Shown here in pieces: positions 17,726 to 27,048 of a stretch of DNA of 64,000 bases (position 1 is the first letter of the stretch; every line of letters starts with the position of its first letter). The DNA comes from Francisella uliginis (GTDB lineage Bacteria > Pseudomonadota > Gammaproteobacteria > Francisellales > Francisellaceae), in the NCBI RefSeq assembly GCF_001895265.1, contig NZ_CP016796.1, positions 992,001-1,056,000 on the forward strand, in the 5' to 3' direction. The notes beneath the pieces were generated by a model. The model was not told where the DNA came from. It worked only from the letters and a program-made list of their open reading frames with translations, and ran no database searches. The position numbers were made by a program, and so were the translations under genes.

Positions 17726-18988
17726 TTATTTTTCACCGAATGTATTTTTATAAAAAAGTAAAATTATTAGTGCTGCTAAAACTTTAGCAAGGCAAGGTAA
17801 TATACAGTAAATTAATCTTAGAATAGTATCAAGATTTTCAGGAGTTGAATAACTAATAATTGGGAAAGTAATAATAGTTGCTATAGCAAAGCTAAATTTT
17901 CCTATAAAAGCTAAAATTGCATAGTAACCATTACCAAGCTCTCTACGTTCAGGGTAGCTATCTATCCATTTAGCTAATAATATACTTGGTAGTATTAATT
18001 CTGCGGCTAATCCAGCTCCTGCAAATAAGCAAATTAGTGTAAAAGCTATAAATTGTCCTGTAGATAAAAAAAATACAAAAGAAAAAACTAAAGCGTAAAG
18101 TATTAATACTATAGCCCAAATTTTCAAGATCCCAAATCTTAAGGCTAATTTTTTTATAATAGGAATAAATACAATAGCTCCTAAAAAATATGTAAAAAGA
18201 TATACGCCAGTAAAATCAGGAGTCTCTAAAACATATTTACTAAAAAAAACTAATGTAACAGCTGGCAGGGTAGAACCTACAGCACTTATTGTATATACAA
18301 TAAATAATAAAATACCTTGCTTATCAAAATGGCTGATGTAGTTCTTTATATTAAAACTATATATTTTCTGCGTGTCATTATCCATTAGGCTAGCTTTGTC
18401 TAACCATTTAAAGAAAAATATACTAGAGATAATTATCAAAATAATTGAGACAATTGCATAGAGAAAATAGCCTTGTTGGCTTGGTAAGTAGATTAAAAAT
18501 ACTGATAATAATACTGATGCAGTTAAAACACCAATAATATTTGAGATTTCTCTAGCACCAATTATTATTGATTTACTATTGTCATCTTTTAACCACAATG
18601 CACCTTTTGTAATAGAGAATATTGTTATATAGCTAAAAGCAAATGTTGATAAGAATATACCTATTGTGAGGTTCAATATTTTATTAGAAAATATAGGTAC
18701 ACACATAATATACACACCGATTATAAATGCAAGTATAACTATGACTAGGCTTATCTTACTTAGTTTATGAAATCTATCACAATACCAACCAATAAAAGGA
18801 TCTAATATTGCATCTAAACATCTAAGTATAAATAATACAATACTTAGTAATGTTAGATTTATCGCATAATTTGTATGGTAATAATCAGGTAAAAAGATAT
18901 ATATAGGAATACTTGCAAATGCTACAGGTAGGGCAATAAAAGCGTAATTAAAGATATCTTTTTTTCTCAATTCCATAATCAATATCAA
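17726..18988 (-). CDS. MFS/GPH-type sugar symporter
   Basis: The protein has 420 residues and about 12 membrane spans. The N-terminal region (FALP-like start, then CLDAILDPFIGWYCDRFHK) resembles the MelB-type glycoside-pentoside-hexuronide:cation symporters, with the typical loop-2/3 D-P-x-x-G-x-x-x-D motif. The ATG five codons into the frame (before ELRKKDIF) may be the real start. It lies 75 bp downstream of the myo-inositol oxygenase gene on the same strand, so it may be the last gene of the operon and import a hexuronate or glycoside; this is inferred from context. Confidence 0.72.
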   Translation of the reverse strand: MILIMELRKKDIFNYAFIALPVAFASIPIYIFLPDYYHTNYAINLTLLSIVLFILRCLDAILDPFIGWYCDRFHKLSKISLVIVILAFIIGVYIMCVPIFSNKILNLTIGIFLSTFAFSYITIFSITKGALWLKDDNSKSIIIGAREISNIIGVLTASVLLSVFLIYLPSQQGYFLYAIVSIILIIISSIFFFKWLDKASLMDNDTQKIYSFNIKNYISHFDKQGILLFIVYTISAVGSTLPAVTLVFFSKYVLETPDFTGVYLFTYFLGAIVFIPIIKKLALRFGILKIWAIVLILYALVFSFVFFLSTGQFIAFTLICLFAGAGLAAELILPSILLAKWIDSYPERRELGNGYYAILAFIGKFSFAIATIITFPIISYSTPENLDTILRLIYCILPCLAKVLAALIILLFYKNTFGEK

Positions 18989-19063
18989 AATGCTTTGGTA
19001 TTAATTAGGATAACATTATTAGAAATACTTATAGATTAAATGTTTGTAAGGTAGAAGAGGATA

Positions 19064-20041
19064 TTACCAATTTATTTTTTTCTTAGGAACCCACTTATCT
19101 AGCAGGGCTGTATATTTTTTCTCTAGGACTTCTTTGGGTGGAAGTTCTGGCAATTTTGAATACAAGTCAGCTTTTTGAAAAGCTTTTAATAAAGGTAATA
19201 GTAACCAATCTTTTTCACTAGCAAGCTCTTGATATGCTAATCCACCTGTTTGTGGAGTATGCCATGGATAGAAAGAATGATAACGAAGAAGATATAAGCC
19301 TTCATAAGGTATATCACTACCTTGTTCAAAAACTTTATAAATATATTCATCGTGTCCAAAGCTCATATCAACATTATCAAAGCCACATCCTTTTTCATAT
19401 TTTCCATAATGAGTTTGTGATTGAGAGTTATACTTATCGTAATCTTTAGAGTCTTTAAAAAATTCCCTATGAGAGAAAACATTTGCACTAGCAAAAGGGC
19501 AAGCAACAGGGTAAGTATCTCCAACAGTTGACCATTGTGGTAATTGACCATATTTTGGTAATGTCATGATTTTACCTAAATCATGTACAAAGCCAACTAA
19601 TGGGAACCAGGACCAGTCTTTAATATGACTATATAGATTACTTAAACTTTGCTTTTCTGTATAAAAATCTTGCCAAACTTTAGGAAGGCTTTGCCATTCA
19701 TGATCTCTAAATAGTGACCTAATTAAAGCATTTTCTCTGATTTGACAATCATTTTTCAAAAACTTATTTTGACATGCTTCAGCTGTTTGATATGCATGTT
19801 CTATTTGTGGTAGATCATTATCAGGGTCACTTTCATCATGAACATCTTCAAGAAGTTTAAATACTTCATAAACATCCATATTACCCAGCTCAAGTTTAAA
19901 GTACTTCTTCTTCATTTGCCCAACATAATCAGGATTCTGATTGATATGCATTTCTCGATAAGTTCTCTCGACTCGATCTTGAAATTTACTATCAGTATAA
20001 TTACGGAACTCACCAAATGTATTTTCTGCTGTTTGAGACAT
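19064..20041 (-). CDS. Myo-inositol oxygenase
   Basis: The 325-residue protein is full length for MIOX, the di-iron enzyme that cleaves myo-inositol with O2 to D-glucuronate. All expected iron ligands can be placed: H82 (IEHAYQTAE), H153 and D154 (GFVHDLGK), H230 (SFGHDEYIYK), H255 (RYHSFYPWH) and D291 (FQKADLYSK). K157 corresponds to the substrate lysine. MIOX is best known from eukaryotes and is uncommon in bacteria. It sits 21 bp after the sugar-porter gene and at the end of a complete glucuronate pathway, which gives it a clear job: feeding inositol carbon into that pathway. Confidence 0.94.
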   Translation of the reverse strand: MSQTAENTFGEFRNYTDSKFQDRVERTYREMHINQNPDYVGQMKKKYFKLELGNMDVYEVFKLLEDVHDESDPDNDLPQIEHAYQTAEACQNKFLKNDCQIRENALIRSLFRDHEWQSLPKVWQDFYTEKQSLSNLYSHIKDWSWFPLVGFVHDLGKIMTLPKYGQLPQWSTVGDTYPVACPFASANVFSHREFFKDSKDYDKYNSQSQTHYGKYEKGCGFDNVDMSFGHDEYIYKVFEQGSDIPYEGLYLLRYHSFYPWHTPQTGGLAYQELASEKDWLLLPLLKAFQKADLYSKLPELPPKEVLEKKYTALLDKWVPKKKINW

Positions 20042-20062
20042 TGTATTTTTTCTCCTTAGAAA

Positions 20063-21466
20063 TTAATTTGTAAAACTATAATCATCTTTACCCAAATACC
20101 TTGTAGGGACACCTTTGTTAAGATTATTTTCAATAGTCTCAAGATGTACACCTTTAGTTTCTGGAACAAAGAAATATGTAATAATAAAAGCTAAAGTTGC
20201 AATAGTTGCATATATTCCAAAGGTGAATGATACACCTAGATTAGTTAGTATCGTTAAGAATGTTGCTGCAACAACAAAATTAGCTAACCATTGCATAGAT
20301 GCTACGAAACTCATAGCAGATCCTCTAACATTTAATGGGAAGATTTCTGATATAATTAACCAAAAAAGAGATCCAACACTAATACAGTAGCCGACGATAT
20401 ATACTAAAAGACACATTAAAGCTAAGATAGCAACTGCGCCACTTGTAACATTATTTAGTAAGTAAATCATACTAAATAAGCTTAATGCTGCCATAGCTGA
20501 TCCAAGTAGTAAGAATTTTCTTCTACCTAACCTATCAATGTATATAATTGTGATAATTGTTGCTATAAAATTCACAATACCTAAAGATAATGTCATTAAC
20601 ATTTTAGTTTCATCACCTTGAAAACCTATGTTTGACATAATATATGGACCATAATACATAACTGTATTTATACCAAAGAACTGCTGAAATATACCAAGTG
20701 CTAAGCCTATATAAAGAACTGGGCGAACATTTTTATTAAAAATTGCAGAAAATTTTGGTTTGTCAGATTTCTCTAGATTGTCTTTAATAGCAGATAGTTC
20801 CTCAGAAACATCATGTTGAGTTTCTCTAATTTTAGTTAAAGTCTCGTAAGCTTCATGTTTTCTACCTTTAGAAAATAACCACTTAGGCGAATATGGCATA
20901 AAGCACATTCCTACAAATAACATAATAGCAGGGATTAATCCTGTAGCTATCATAGCACGCCAACTACCACTACTAGTAAAGTAATAATCAACAATAAAGG
21001 CGATAACTTGTCCACCTGTAAGAAAAGCACCATTCCAAAGTACTAAAGAGCCTCTTTTAGAAGCTGGAGCAACCTCTGCGATGAACAGTGGTGCAGCATA
21101 TGAAGCAATACCTATAGCAGCACCTAGCATAAATCTACCTAGTATTAGTGATTCTATGTTTGGTGCTAGTGATGCTACTAGTGTACCAACTATAAAAAGT
21201 AGACTAGTAGCAAGCATAGCTTTTTTACGCCCAAATCTATCAGTGAAATAACCACTGGTAAGTGCACCAAAAAAAGCTCCTAAAACACAAAAACTAACAA
21301 CTAATTCTAACTCCCAGTGTTCAGCTACAAATGTTTTTTGAATAAAAGGAGTTGCACCAGCAATAATAGATGTATCAAAGCCAAATAATAATCCACCAAT
21401 TGCTGCAACAGCTACAATAATAAGAACATATATTTTAGATGATTTTTGTTGAGGTTGTGGCTGCAT
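20063..21466 (-). CDS. Sugar-porter MFS transporter, probable inositol:H+ symporter
   Basis: The 467-residue, 12-span transporter carries sugar-porter signatures: GGLLFGFDTSIIAGA in the first helix, DRFGRKKA and DRLGRRKF in the loop-2/3 and loop-8/9 motifs, PYSPKWL as a variant of PESPRWL, and PETKGVHLE at the C-terminus. It lies between uxaC (1 bp) and the myo-inositol oxygenase gene (21 bp), so inositol is the most likely substrate. A glucuronate or other sugar role remains possible. Confidence 0.85.
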   Translation of the reverse strand: MQPQPQQKSSKIYVLIIVAVAAIGGLLFGFDTSIIAGATPFIQKTFVAEHWELELVVSFCVLGAFFGALTSGYFTDRFGRKKAMLATSLLFIVGTLVASLAPNIESLILGRFMLGAAIGIASYAAPLFIAEVAPASKRGSLVLWNGAFLTGGQVIAFIVDYYFTSSGSWRAMIATGLIPAIMLFVGMCFMPYSPKWLFSKGRKHEAYETLTKIRETQHDVSEELSAIKDNLEKSDKPKFSAIFNKNVRPVLYIGLALGIFQQFFGINTVMYYGPYIMSNIGFQGDETKMLMTLSLGIVNFIATIITIIYIDRLGRRKFLLLGSAMAALSLFSMIYLLNNVTSGAVAILALMCLLVYIVGYCISVGSLFWLIISEIFPLNVRGSAMSFVASMQWLANFVVAATFLTILTNLGVSFTFGIYATIATLAFIITYFFVPETKGVHLETIENNLNKGVPTRYLGKDDYSFTN

Positions 21467-21467
21467 T

Positions 21468-22883
21468 CTATTTCTCCAGAATATTCATATTAAATATTTT
21501 AATGGATTGAGTATAAGTTATATCATAAGCTATATCTAAGGCATCTTGCTTAGATATTCTCCCTAAGAGGACCATCTCAGCTAGATATACAGCATCAACA
21601 CGTCGAGCAATATCATGTCTGACTGGTATAGATAGTAGGGCACGAGTGTCATCTATAAATCCTGAACAATTATAAAAACCAGCAGTTTCTGTTACAGCAT
21701 GACGGAATCTTTTCATCCCTTCAGCTGAATCATTAAACCACCAAGGTGGTCCTAAAAATACACTAGGATAATGTCCGGCTAAAGGCGCTAATTCACGTGA
21801 ATAAGTTGACTCATCCATCGTAAATAATACGGTTTTAAAATTGCGGCTATTTCCTACTTTATTTAGAAGAGGATATAGACCGTTTACATAATCACATTTA
21901 AGAGGAATATCACAACCCTTATCATTACCAAATTTTCTTTGTATCCTTGTATTATGGTTTCTAAAAACACCTGCATGAATTTGCATAACAAGTCCATCAT
22001 CTGTAGCCATCTTTGCCATTTCAGTAAGCATTTGACCACTAAATATTTGTTTTTCTTTATTTGTAGCAATATTTGTTACTATTTTTTTAAATAAACTCCG
22101 GCGTTCAGATTTATCCAGATCATAAGTATTTGGTACAGTAACTCCATGATCAGAAGCTGTAGCACCATTGGCTTTAAAGAATTCACGTCTCTCAGCTAAC
22201 ACTTGGATAAAATCATCATATGAGTCAATTTTTGTATTAAGTTTTTTAGATAATTTTTTGATGTTTTTGTGAACGGGGTGTAGTTCTGGGTTTGTAACAC
22301 TGTCTGGACGAAATGTAGGTATTATCTGACAGTCAAAGTCAGAGTTAGCAATATTTCTATGGTGAGTTAGATCATCAGCTACATCATCAGTAGTTGCGAT
22401 AGCTTTTATGTTAAATCTATTACATATTTCACGAGGTAGAAAATCTTTTTGTTTTAGGCAGTTATCTATATGTTCATATAGTTCATTGGCTGTTTCAGGA
22501 GTAAATGATTTATCATATTTAAATACATCTTTTAATTGAGCATCAAACCATAAGCCAACTTGAGTGCCTCTAAATAAATACCAGTTTTCTGCGACTTTTT
22601 GCCATATTTTTTTAGGATCTGTCTCAACAGCTTTACCATCTTTTCTTGCAATGCCAAAATCCTCTAGCCTTAAGCCTTGAGAGTAAAACATTCTAAAAAT
22701 ATAATGGTCAGGTTTTATAAGTAATTCAACAGGGTTTTCAAAAGGTCTATTTTCGTCAAACCATAACGGATCAGTATGTCCATGAGGGCTAATTATTGGC
22801 AGATTTTTGATATAATGATAAATCTCAAGAGCTAAATCTCTTGTTTGCTTATCTACTGGCATTAATACGTTATCGTTTAACAT
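21468..22883 (-). CDS. uxaC: Glucuronate/uronate isomerase UxaC
   Basis: The 471-residue amidohydrolase-fold enzyme interconverts D-glucuronate and D-fructuronate. The N-terminus has the metal-binding HxH in ISPHGHTDPLWF, and there are typical UxaC blocks such as LVMQIHAGVFRNHN and LFTMDESTYSRELAPLAGHYPSVFLGPPWWFNDS. It stands directly after MIOX in pathway order. Galacturonate genes (uxaA, uxaB) are absent nearby, so glucuronate is the inferred substrate. The gene starts 13 bp after eda. Confidence 0.96.
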   Translation of the reverse strand: MLNDNVLMPVDKQTRDLALEIYHYIKNLPIISPHGHTDPLWFDENRPFENPVELLIKPDHYIFRMFYSQGLRLEDFGIARKDGKAVETDPKKIWQKVAENWYLFRGTQVGLWFDAQLKDVFKYDKSFTPETANELYEHIDNCLKQKDFLPREICNRFNIKAIATTDDVADDLTHHRNIANSDFDCQIIPTFRPDSVTNPELHPVHKNIKKLSKKLNTKIDSYDDFIQVLAERREFFKANGATASDHGVTVPNTYDLDKSERRSLFKKIVTNIATNKEKQIFSGQMLTEMAKMATDDGLVMQIHAGVFRNHNTRIQRKFGNDKGCDIPLKCDYVNGLYPLLNKVGNSRNFKTVLFTMDESTYSRELAPLAGHYPSVFLGPPWWFNDSAEGMKRFRHAVTETAGFYNCSGFIDDTRALLSIPVRHDIARRVDAVYLAEMVLLGRISKQDALDIAYDITYTQSIKIFNMNILEK

Positions 22884-22896
22884 ATTTTTCCTCCTT

Positions 22897-23445
22897 CTAT
22901 ATTAACGATGAACTTCCTATTGCAATAATATTTTCTTGTTCTAAATATTCTTGTTGATTTTGGGAGTTAATTCCTCCCGTAGCACAGAATCTTACATCTG
23001 GAAATACTGATTTATAGTTTTTTAAAACTTTAACTCCACCAAACGCTTCTGCTGGAAAAAATTTAACTGTATTAAAACCATAGCTCATAGCTGTCATAAT
23101 TTCAAAAGGTGTTATAGCACCTGGCAGATATTTAAGATTATGCTCTCGAGCAAAGTCTAATAACTGGTCACTACTTCCAGGAGAGACATAAAAATCGGCT
23201 TCAAGATACATAGCTTTTCTAAATTGCTCAAAAGTTGTTATAGTACCTACACCAATAATTAGGTCATGATTAGATCTAATGACTTGTCTAATAACATCAA
23301 AAGAGTTAGGTGTTCTTAAAGTAAACTCTATTATATTAAGACCTTTCTCTTTAACTTTTTTTATTGCCTCATTAGCTTCTTCAATAGTGTCAACAGAGAC
23401 TACAGGTATTAGTGGATTATCTCTAAGTAGTTTAGCTATTGGCAT
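22897..23445 (-). CDS. eda: KDPG aldolase (2-keto-3-deoxy-6-phosphogluconate aldolase)
   Basis: The 182-residue class I aldolase cleaves KDPG to pyruvate and glyceraldehyde-3-phosphate. E40 (NIIEFTLRT) and the Schiff-base lysine K128 (NTVKFFPAE) correspond to the E. coli catalytic pair. The protein is somewhat shorter than the usual 205-215 residues, mainly at the C-terminus after GSSSLI, but all catalytic regions are present. Its ATG lies inside the last 14 bp of kdgK, which suggests translational coupling. Confidence 0.93.
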   Translation of the reverse strand: MPIAKLLRDNPLIPVVSVDTIEEANEAIKKVKEKGLNIIEFTLRTPNSFDVIRQVIRSNHDLIIGVGTITTFEQFRKAMYLEADFYVSPGSSDQLLDFAREHNLKYLPGAITPFEIMTAMSYGFNTVKFFPAEAFGGVKVLKNYKSVFPDVRFCATGGINSQNQQEYLEQENIIAIGSSSLI

Positions 23446-24397
23446 TTATTAGCTCCTTTAATTTAGTTATGTATTTATCTGTATGTTTTTTATTAATTAT
23501 GGCACCTTGGTGCTGTATGACTTCAGCAGCAAAATTTTGAGCGAATTTAATACTTGTTTTTAATTTTAGTTTATTTGCAAAAGCTGCAAGAAAAGCTGCA
23601 TTAAAGCTATCTCCAGCTGCTGTTGTGTCTACAGGTGAGACAATTGTGCCAGCCTCGATTAGATTAATTTGATTTTGATATTGTAAGACAGTTGGGTTTG
23701 TACCATGTTTTATAATAACTATAGGGATATTAAAGCTATTGTATCTATTAAGAGTTTGTTGGTAGCTAGTATCTTCAAAAAGAAGCTCTTCATCATCAAA
23801 TGTTGTTAGAACTATAGTTACATATTTTAAAACTTTATCTAAATAAGCTTTTGTCTGTTCTTTTGATAGCCAGCATTTCGGACGATAATTTAAATCAAAA
23901 ATAATTTCTTTATTTTCACCAGAGGCTTTAAAATCTTTTAACCAGTTTGCAAATATTTCTAATTGTTTATCATCCCACCTAGAAAGTGAAATACCAGAGA
24001 AATATAAGCAATCATATTCTTTATTGTATCTACCTAAATCTTCTTTTGATAAGTGATAAAAAATATCTTTGATAGGAGCTTGTTCGCGCCAGTAATAAAA
24101 ACTTCTTTCTCCTTGGTTATCTGTTTGAATTGCGTATAAGCCAGGGACTTTGTCTTTAATCTTTAAAACTGTTGAGGTATCAATATTTTCAGTATCCCAG
24201 TTAGATATCATCTGAGCTGAAAAATTATCATCACCAAGAGCTGTAAGAAAAGAAACATTTCCATCAAGTCTCGCAAAGTACAACGCAGTATTTAGTACAT
24301 CACCACCAAAATTTAGCTTAGCTTGAGAACCTAGTTGGATTTGACCACTAAGCTCAAGCATACATTCGCCGATAGCTAGAAGTTTATTTTGACTCAT
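23432..24397 (-). CDS. kdgK: 2-dehydro-3-deoxygluconate kinase (PfkB family)
   Basis: The 321-residue PfkB-family sugar kinase phosphorylates KDG to KDPG. It has the N-terminal GGDVLNTALYFARLDGNVSFLTALGDD region and the C-terminal motif AAGDSFNAAF with catalytic base D263. The KDG specificity is inferred from its position between mannonate dehydratase and KDPG aldolase. The start overlaps the end of uxuA by 14 bp, in the stretch ATGAGTCAAAATAA, and its own end overlaps eda by 14 bp in the same manner. Confidence 0.93.
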   Translation of the reverse strand: MSQNKLLAIGECMLELSGQIQLGSQAKLNFGGDVLNTALYFARLDGNVSFLTALGDDNFSAQMISNWDTENIDTSTVLKIKDKVPGLYAIQTDNQGERSFYYWREQAPIKDIFYHLSKEDLGRYNKEYDCLYFSGISLSRWDDKQLEIFANWLKDFKASGENKEIIFDLNYRPKCWLSKEQTKAYLDKVLKYVTIVLTTFDDEELLFEDTSYQQTLNRYNSFNIPIVIIKHGTNPTVLQYQNQINLIEAGTIVSPVDTTAAGDSFNAAFLAAFANKLKLKTSIKFAQNFAAEVIQHQGAIINKKHTDKYITKLKELINANS

Positions 24398-25574
24398 TTT
24401 CTAATTCTCTTTTAACAGCATATGCAACGCCACGAACTTCAGCAAGGCCTTTCATTCGACCAATACATGAGTATCCTGGATTAGTTTTTTTGTCTAAATC
24501 TGAAAGCATTTGTTGTCCATGATCAGGACGCATATATATTGGTTGTGATTCTTTTTCAATCTTTAGTATTTCTTTGATAAGAGCATACATATCAGTATTG
24601 CCACATAAATGCTCAGCTTCGTAAAAACTACGATTATCTGGGTTAAGAGCAACATTTCTTAGGTGCGTGAAATAAATTCTTCTACCGATTTTCTTAGCCA
24701 TAAGAGGTAGATCATTATCCCATCTAGAACCTAGTGATCCAGCGCAGAATGTTATGCCATTAGCCATAGAAGGGATATTCTCAAATAGCCAATCATAATC
24801 TGCTATGGTGCTAATAATTCTTGGAAGACCAAATAACTCAAATGGAGGATCATCGGGATGTATGGCTAATTTGGCACCAACTTCCTCGGCAACAGGAATT
24901 ACTTTTCTAAGGAAGTAGATTAGGTTTTCACGTAATCTTTCTTGATCAATATCTTTATACTCATCAAGAGCTGCTTGGAATTGCTCTAGTGAAAAGCTTT
25001 CCTCAGCGCCAGGTAAACCAGCTATTATATTACCAGTGAGCTTTGCTATCTCAGAATCAGACATATTCTCAAAATATTCTTTTGCTTGAGAGATGACATC
25101 AGCTTTATAATCTTTCTCAGCATTTTGTCTTTTTAGAATATGGATATCAAAAGCTGCAAATGCAACCTCATCAAAAGATAATGTTTTTGAGCCTTTAGAT
25201 GTTTGCTTACCCAAGTCTGTACGAGTCCAGTCCAATACGGGCATAAAGTTATAAATAATTAGTTTAATACCACATTTTGCTAAGTTACGAATACTTTGAC
25301 AATAATTATCTATATATTCATCGCGTGTAGATTTACCTTTCTTGATATCTTCGTGAACAGGTATACTCTCAACAACAGACCACGTTAGATTTGTTTTACC
25401 TAATTTTGTTGAGTTTTCAACTTCATGTTGTCTTTTTTGGATTTCGTCTATAGACCACACTTTACCATTAGGTATATGATGTAGGGCAGTTACAATATCA
25501 GTAACTCCAGTTTGCATAATATCTTCAATACATACAGGATCATTTGGCCCAAACCAACGCCATGATTCTATCAT
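24384..25574 (-). CDS. uxuA: Mannonate dehydratase UxuA
   Basis: The 396-residue enzyme dehydrates D-mannonate to 2-keto-3-deoxygluconate. It begins with the hallmark SWRWFGPNDPVCIEDIMQTGVTDIVTALHH and has the metal-site regions LAIHPDDPPFELFGLPRI, ITFCAGSLGSR, YFTHLRNV and YMRPDHGQQM. Length and order are normal. It begins 1 bp after the end of uxuB and overlaps kdgK, so the whole block should be translated from one message. Confidence 0.97.
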   Translation of the reverse strand: MIESWRWFGPNDPVCIEDIMQTGVTDIVTALHHIPNGKVWSIDEIQKRQHEVENSTKLGKTNLTWSVVESIPVHEDIKKGKSTRDEYIDNYCQSIRNLAKCGIKLIIYNFMPVLDWTRTDLGKQTSKGSKTLSFDEVAFAAFDIHILKRQNAEKDYKADVISQAKEYFENMSDSEIAKLTGNIIAGLPGAEESFSLEQFQAALDEYKDIDQERLRENLIYFLRKVIPVAEEVGAKLAIHPDDPPFELFGLPRIISTIADYDWLFENIPSMANGITFCAGSLGSRWDNDLPLMAKKIGRRIYFTHLRNVALNPDNRSFYEAEHLCGNTDMYALIKEILKIEKESQPIYMRPDHGQQMLSDLDKKTNPGYSCIGRMKGLAEVRGVAYAVKRELENESK

Positions 25575-25575
25575 T

Positions 25576-27048
25576 TTATTCTCCTAATTTAGCTAGAGTT
25601 TTAGTGACGGTATTTTTATTGATTTGTTCAATAAAAAATATTATTTTAGTGTGTAAGTTTTTATTTGTAGCAATCTTATCTGGAAATATACTTTTTAGTG
25701 ACAAGAAGTTTTTAACTATATCTTTATATTGATTATTGTCTTGATATATTAATTTGTAAGTATCTTGTAATGGATCACTAATTTGTAAATTTTTATCATG
25801 CTGATCTTTTCCACTACAGAATAATATCCACCCAGCTATACCAAGGGCTAAAATATCATAATTTTGTTTATTTTCTAAAAGATGCTCTAAAGAGCCTAGC
25901 CATCTTTGAGGGATCTTTTTGGAGCCATCCATAGCTATTTGTTCAGTTTTATGTTTCAGATGTGGGTTAGCAAATCTATGTAAAAGCTTATCGGCATACG
26001 TAGAAGTCGAAACTTCTTGAGGTAGTCCTTCAACTAAAGGAGCTGCAACTTCTAGCATATATTTTCTAATAAAAGTATAAAATTCAGGTTGAGATATAAC
26101 TTCATCAACTGTCTTTAAGCCAGCGTAAGCACCAAGATAAGCTATTAGACTATGACTACCATTTAGCATAGTTAGCTTTAGTTTTTCAAAAGGTTCAATA
26201 TCTTCAACAAATTCTACTCCAACTTTTTCTAGAGCAGGGCGGCTATTGGCAAAATTATCCTCAATCACCCATTGAGAAAACTCTTCAGTTGCTACAGCAG
26301 AAATATCTTCTTGGCCAATCATACTTTCAATATTATCTAAAGTCTGTTGTGTAACAGCTGGAACAATTCTATCTACCATAGAGCTAGGGAAACTTACATT
26401 TTTTGATATCCATGAGCTTAATTTGTTATCTAATTTATTTGAAAACTCAAGAATAGCCTTTCTTAAGATCTTGCCATTGTTTGGCATATTGTCACAACTT
26501 AGTAGAGTAATAGCTTTCGAGTTTTTTTGCCAACGTTTGCGTAAGCCAGCAACTGTAATTCCTATAGCAGTTTTTGGAGTTTTGATATTATTTAAATCAT
26601 GAACAATATCAGCATTTTCAAAATCTAATTCTTGAGTTGATAAATCAACATAGTAACCTTTTTCTGTTACTGTATAGGTGATAATCTTTATATTTGGATC
26701 TGAAATTTCAGTAATTAAATCTTGAGATTGACCATTACCAGCAAAGTAGACATCTTTTAGAGCACCTATCACAGTATTTTTAGTTCCTGACTCATCATTG
26801 GTAGATAATGTATATAGGCAGTCGTTTGTTTTTAGATTATCTATTAATTTTTGATTAGTTCTAATTGTACCACTTATATAGCCCCAATTTAGAGCATCTT
26901 GATTACCTGTGTTGAGTAGTTTATCGATATAGAATACTTGATGTGCTCTATGAAACGCTCCTATACCAATGTGTAATATTCCCTGTTTTAAATTATTACG
27001 ATCATAGTTCGGTAAACTACAATCATGCAATTTTTGAAGATTAAGCAT
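25576..27048 (-). CDS. uxuB: D-fructuronate reductase (mannonate oxidoreductase) UxuB
   Basis: The 490-residue member of the polyol/mannitol dehydrogenase family reduces fructuronate to mannonate with NADH. The N-terminal nucleotide-binding region ILHIGIGAFHRAHQVFYID, FVEDIEPFEKLKLTMLNGSHSLIAYLGAYAG with the family lysine and asparagine, and a C-terminal helical domain are all present. Mannitol dehydrogenase is an alternative name for close relatives, but the adjacent uxuA and uxaC make fructuronate the likely substrate. It overlaps the GH31 gene by 8 bp. Confidence 0.93.
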   Translation of the reverse strand: MLNLQKLHDCSLPNYDRNNLKQGILHIGIGAFHRAHQVFYIDKLLNTGNQDALNWGYISGTIRTNQKLIDNLKTNDCLYTLSTNDESGTKNTVIGALKDVYFAGNGQSQDLITEISDPNIKIITYTVTEKGYYVDLSTQELDFENADIVHDLNNIKTPKTAIGITVAGLRKRWQKNSKAITLLSCDNMPNNGKILRKAILEFSNKLDNKLSSWISKNVSFPSSMVDRIVPAVTQQTLDNIESMIGQEDISAVATEEFSQWVIEDNFANSRPALEKVGVEFVEDIEPFEKLKLTMLNGSHSLIAYLGAYAGLKTVDEVISQPEFYTFIRKYMLEVAAPLVEGLPQEVSTSTYADKLLHRFANPHLKHKTEQIAMDGSKKIPQRWLGSLEHLLENKQNYDILALGIAGWILFCSGKDQHDKNLQISDPLQDTYKLIYQDNNQYKDIVKNFLSLKSIFPDKIATNKNLHTKIIFFIEQINKNTVTKTLAKLGE

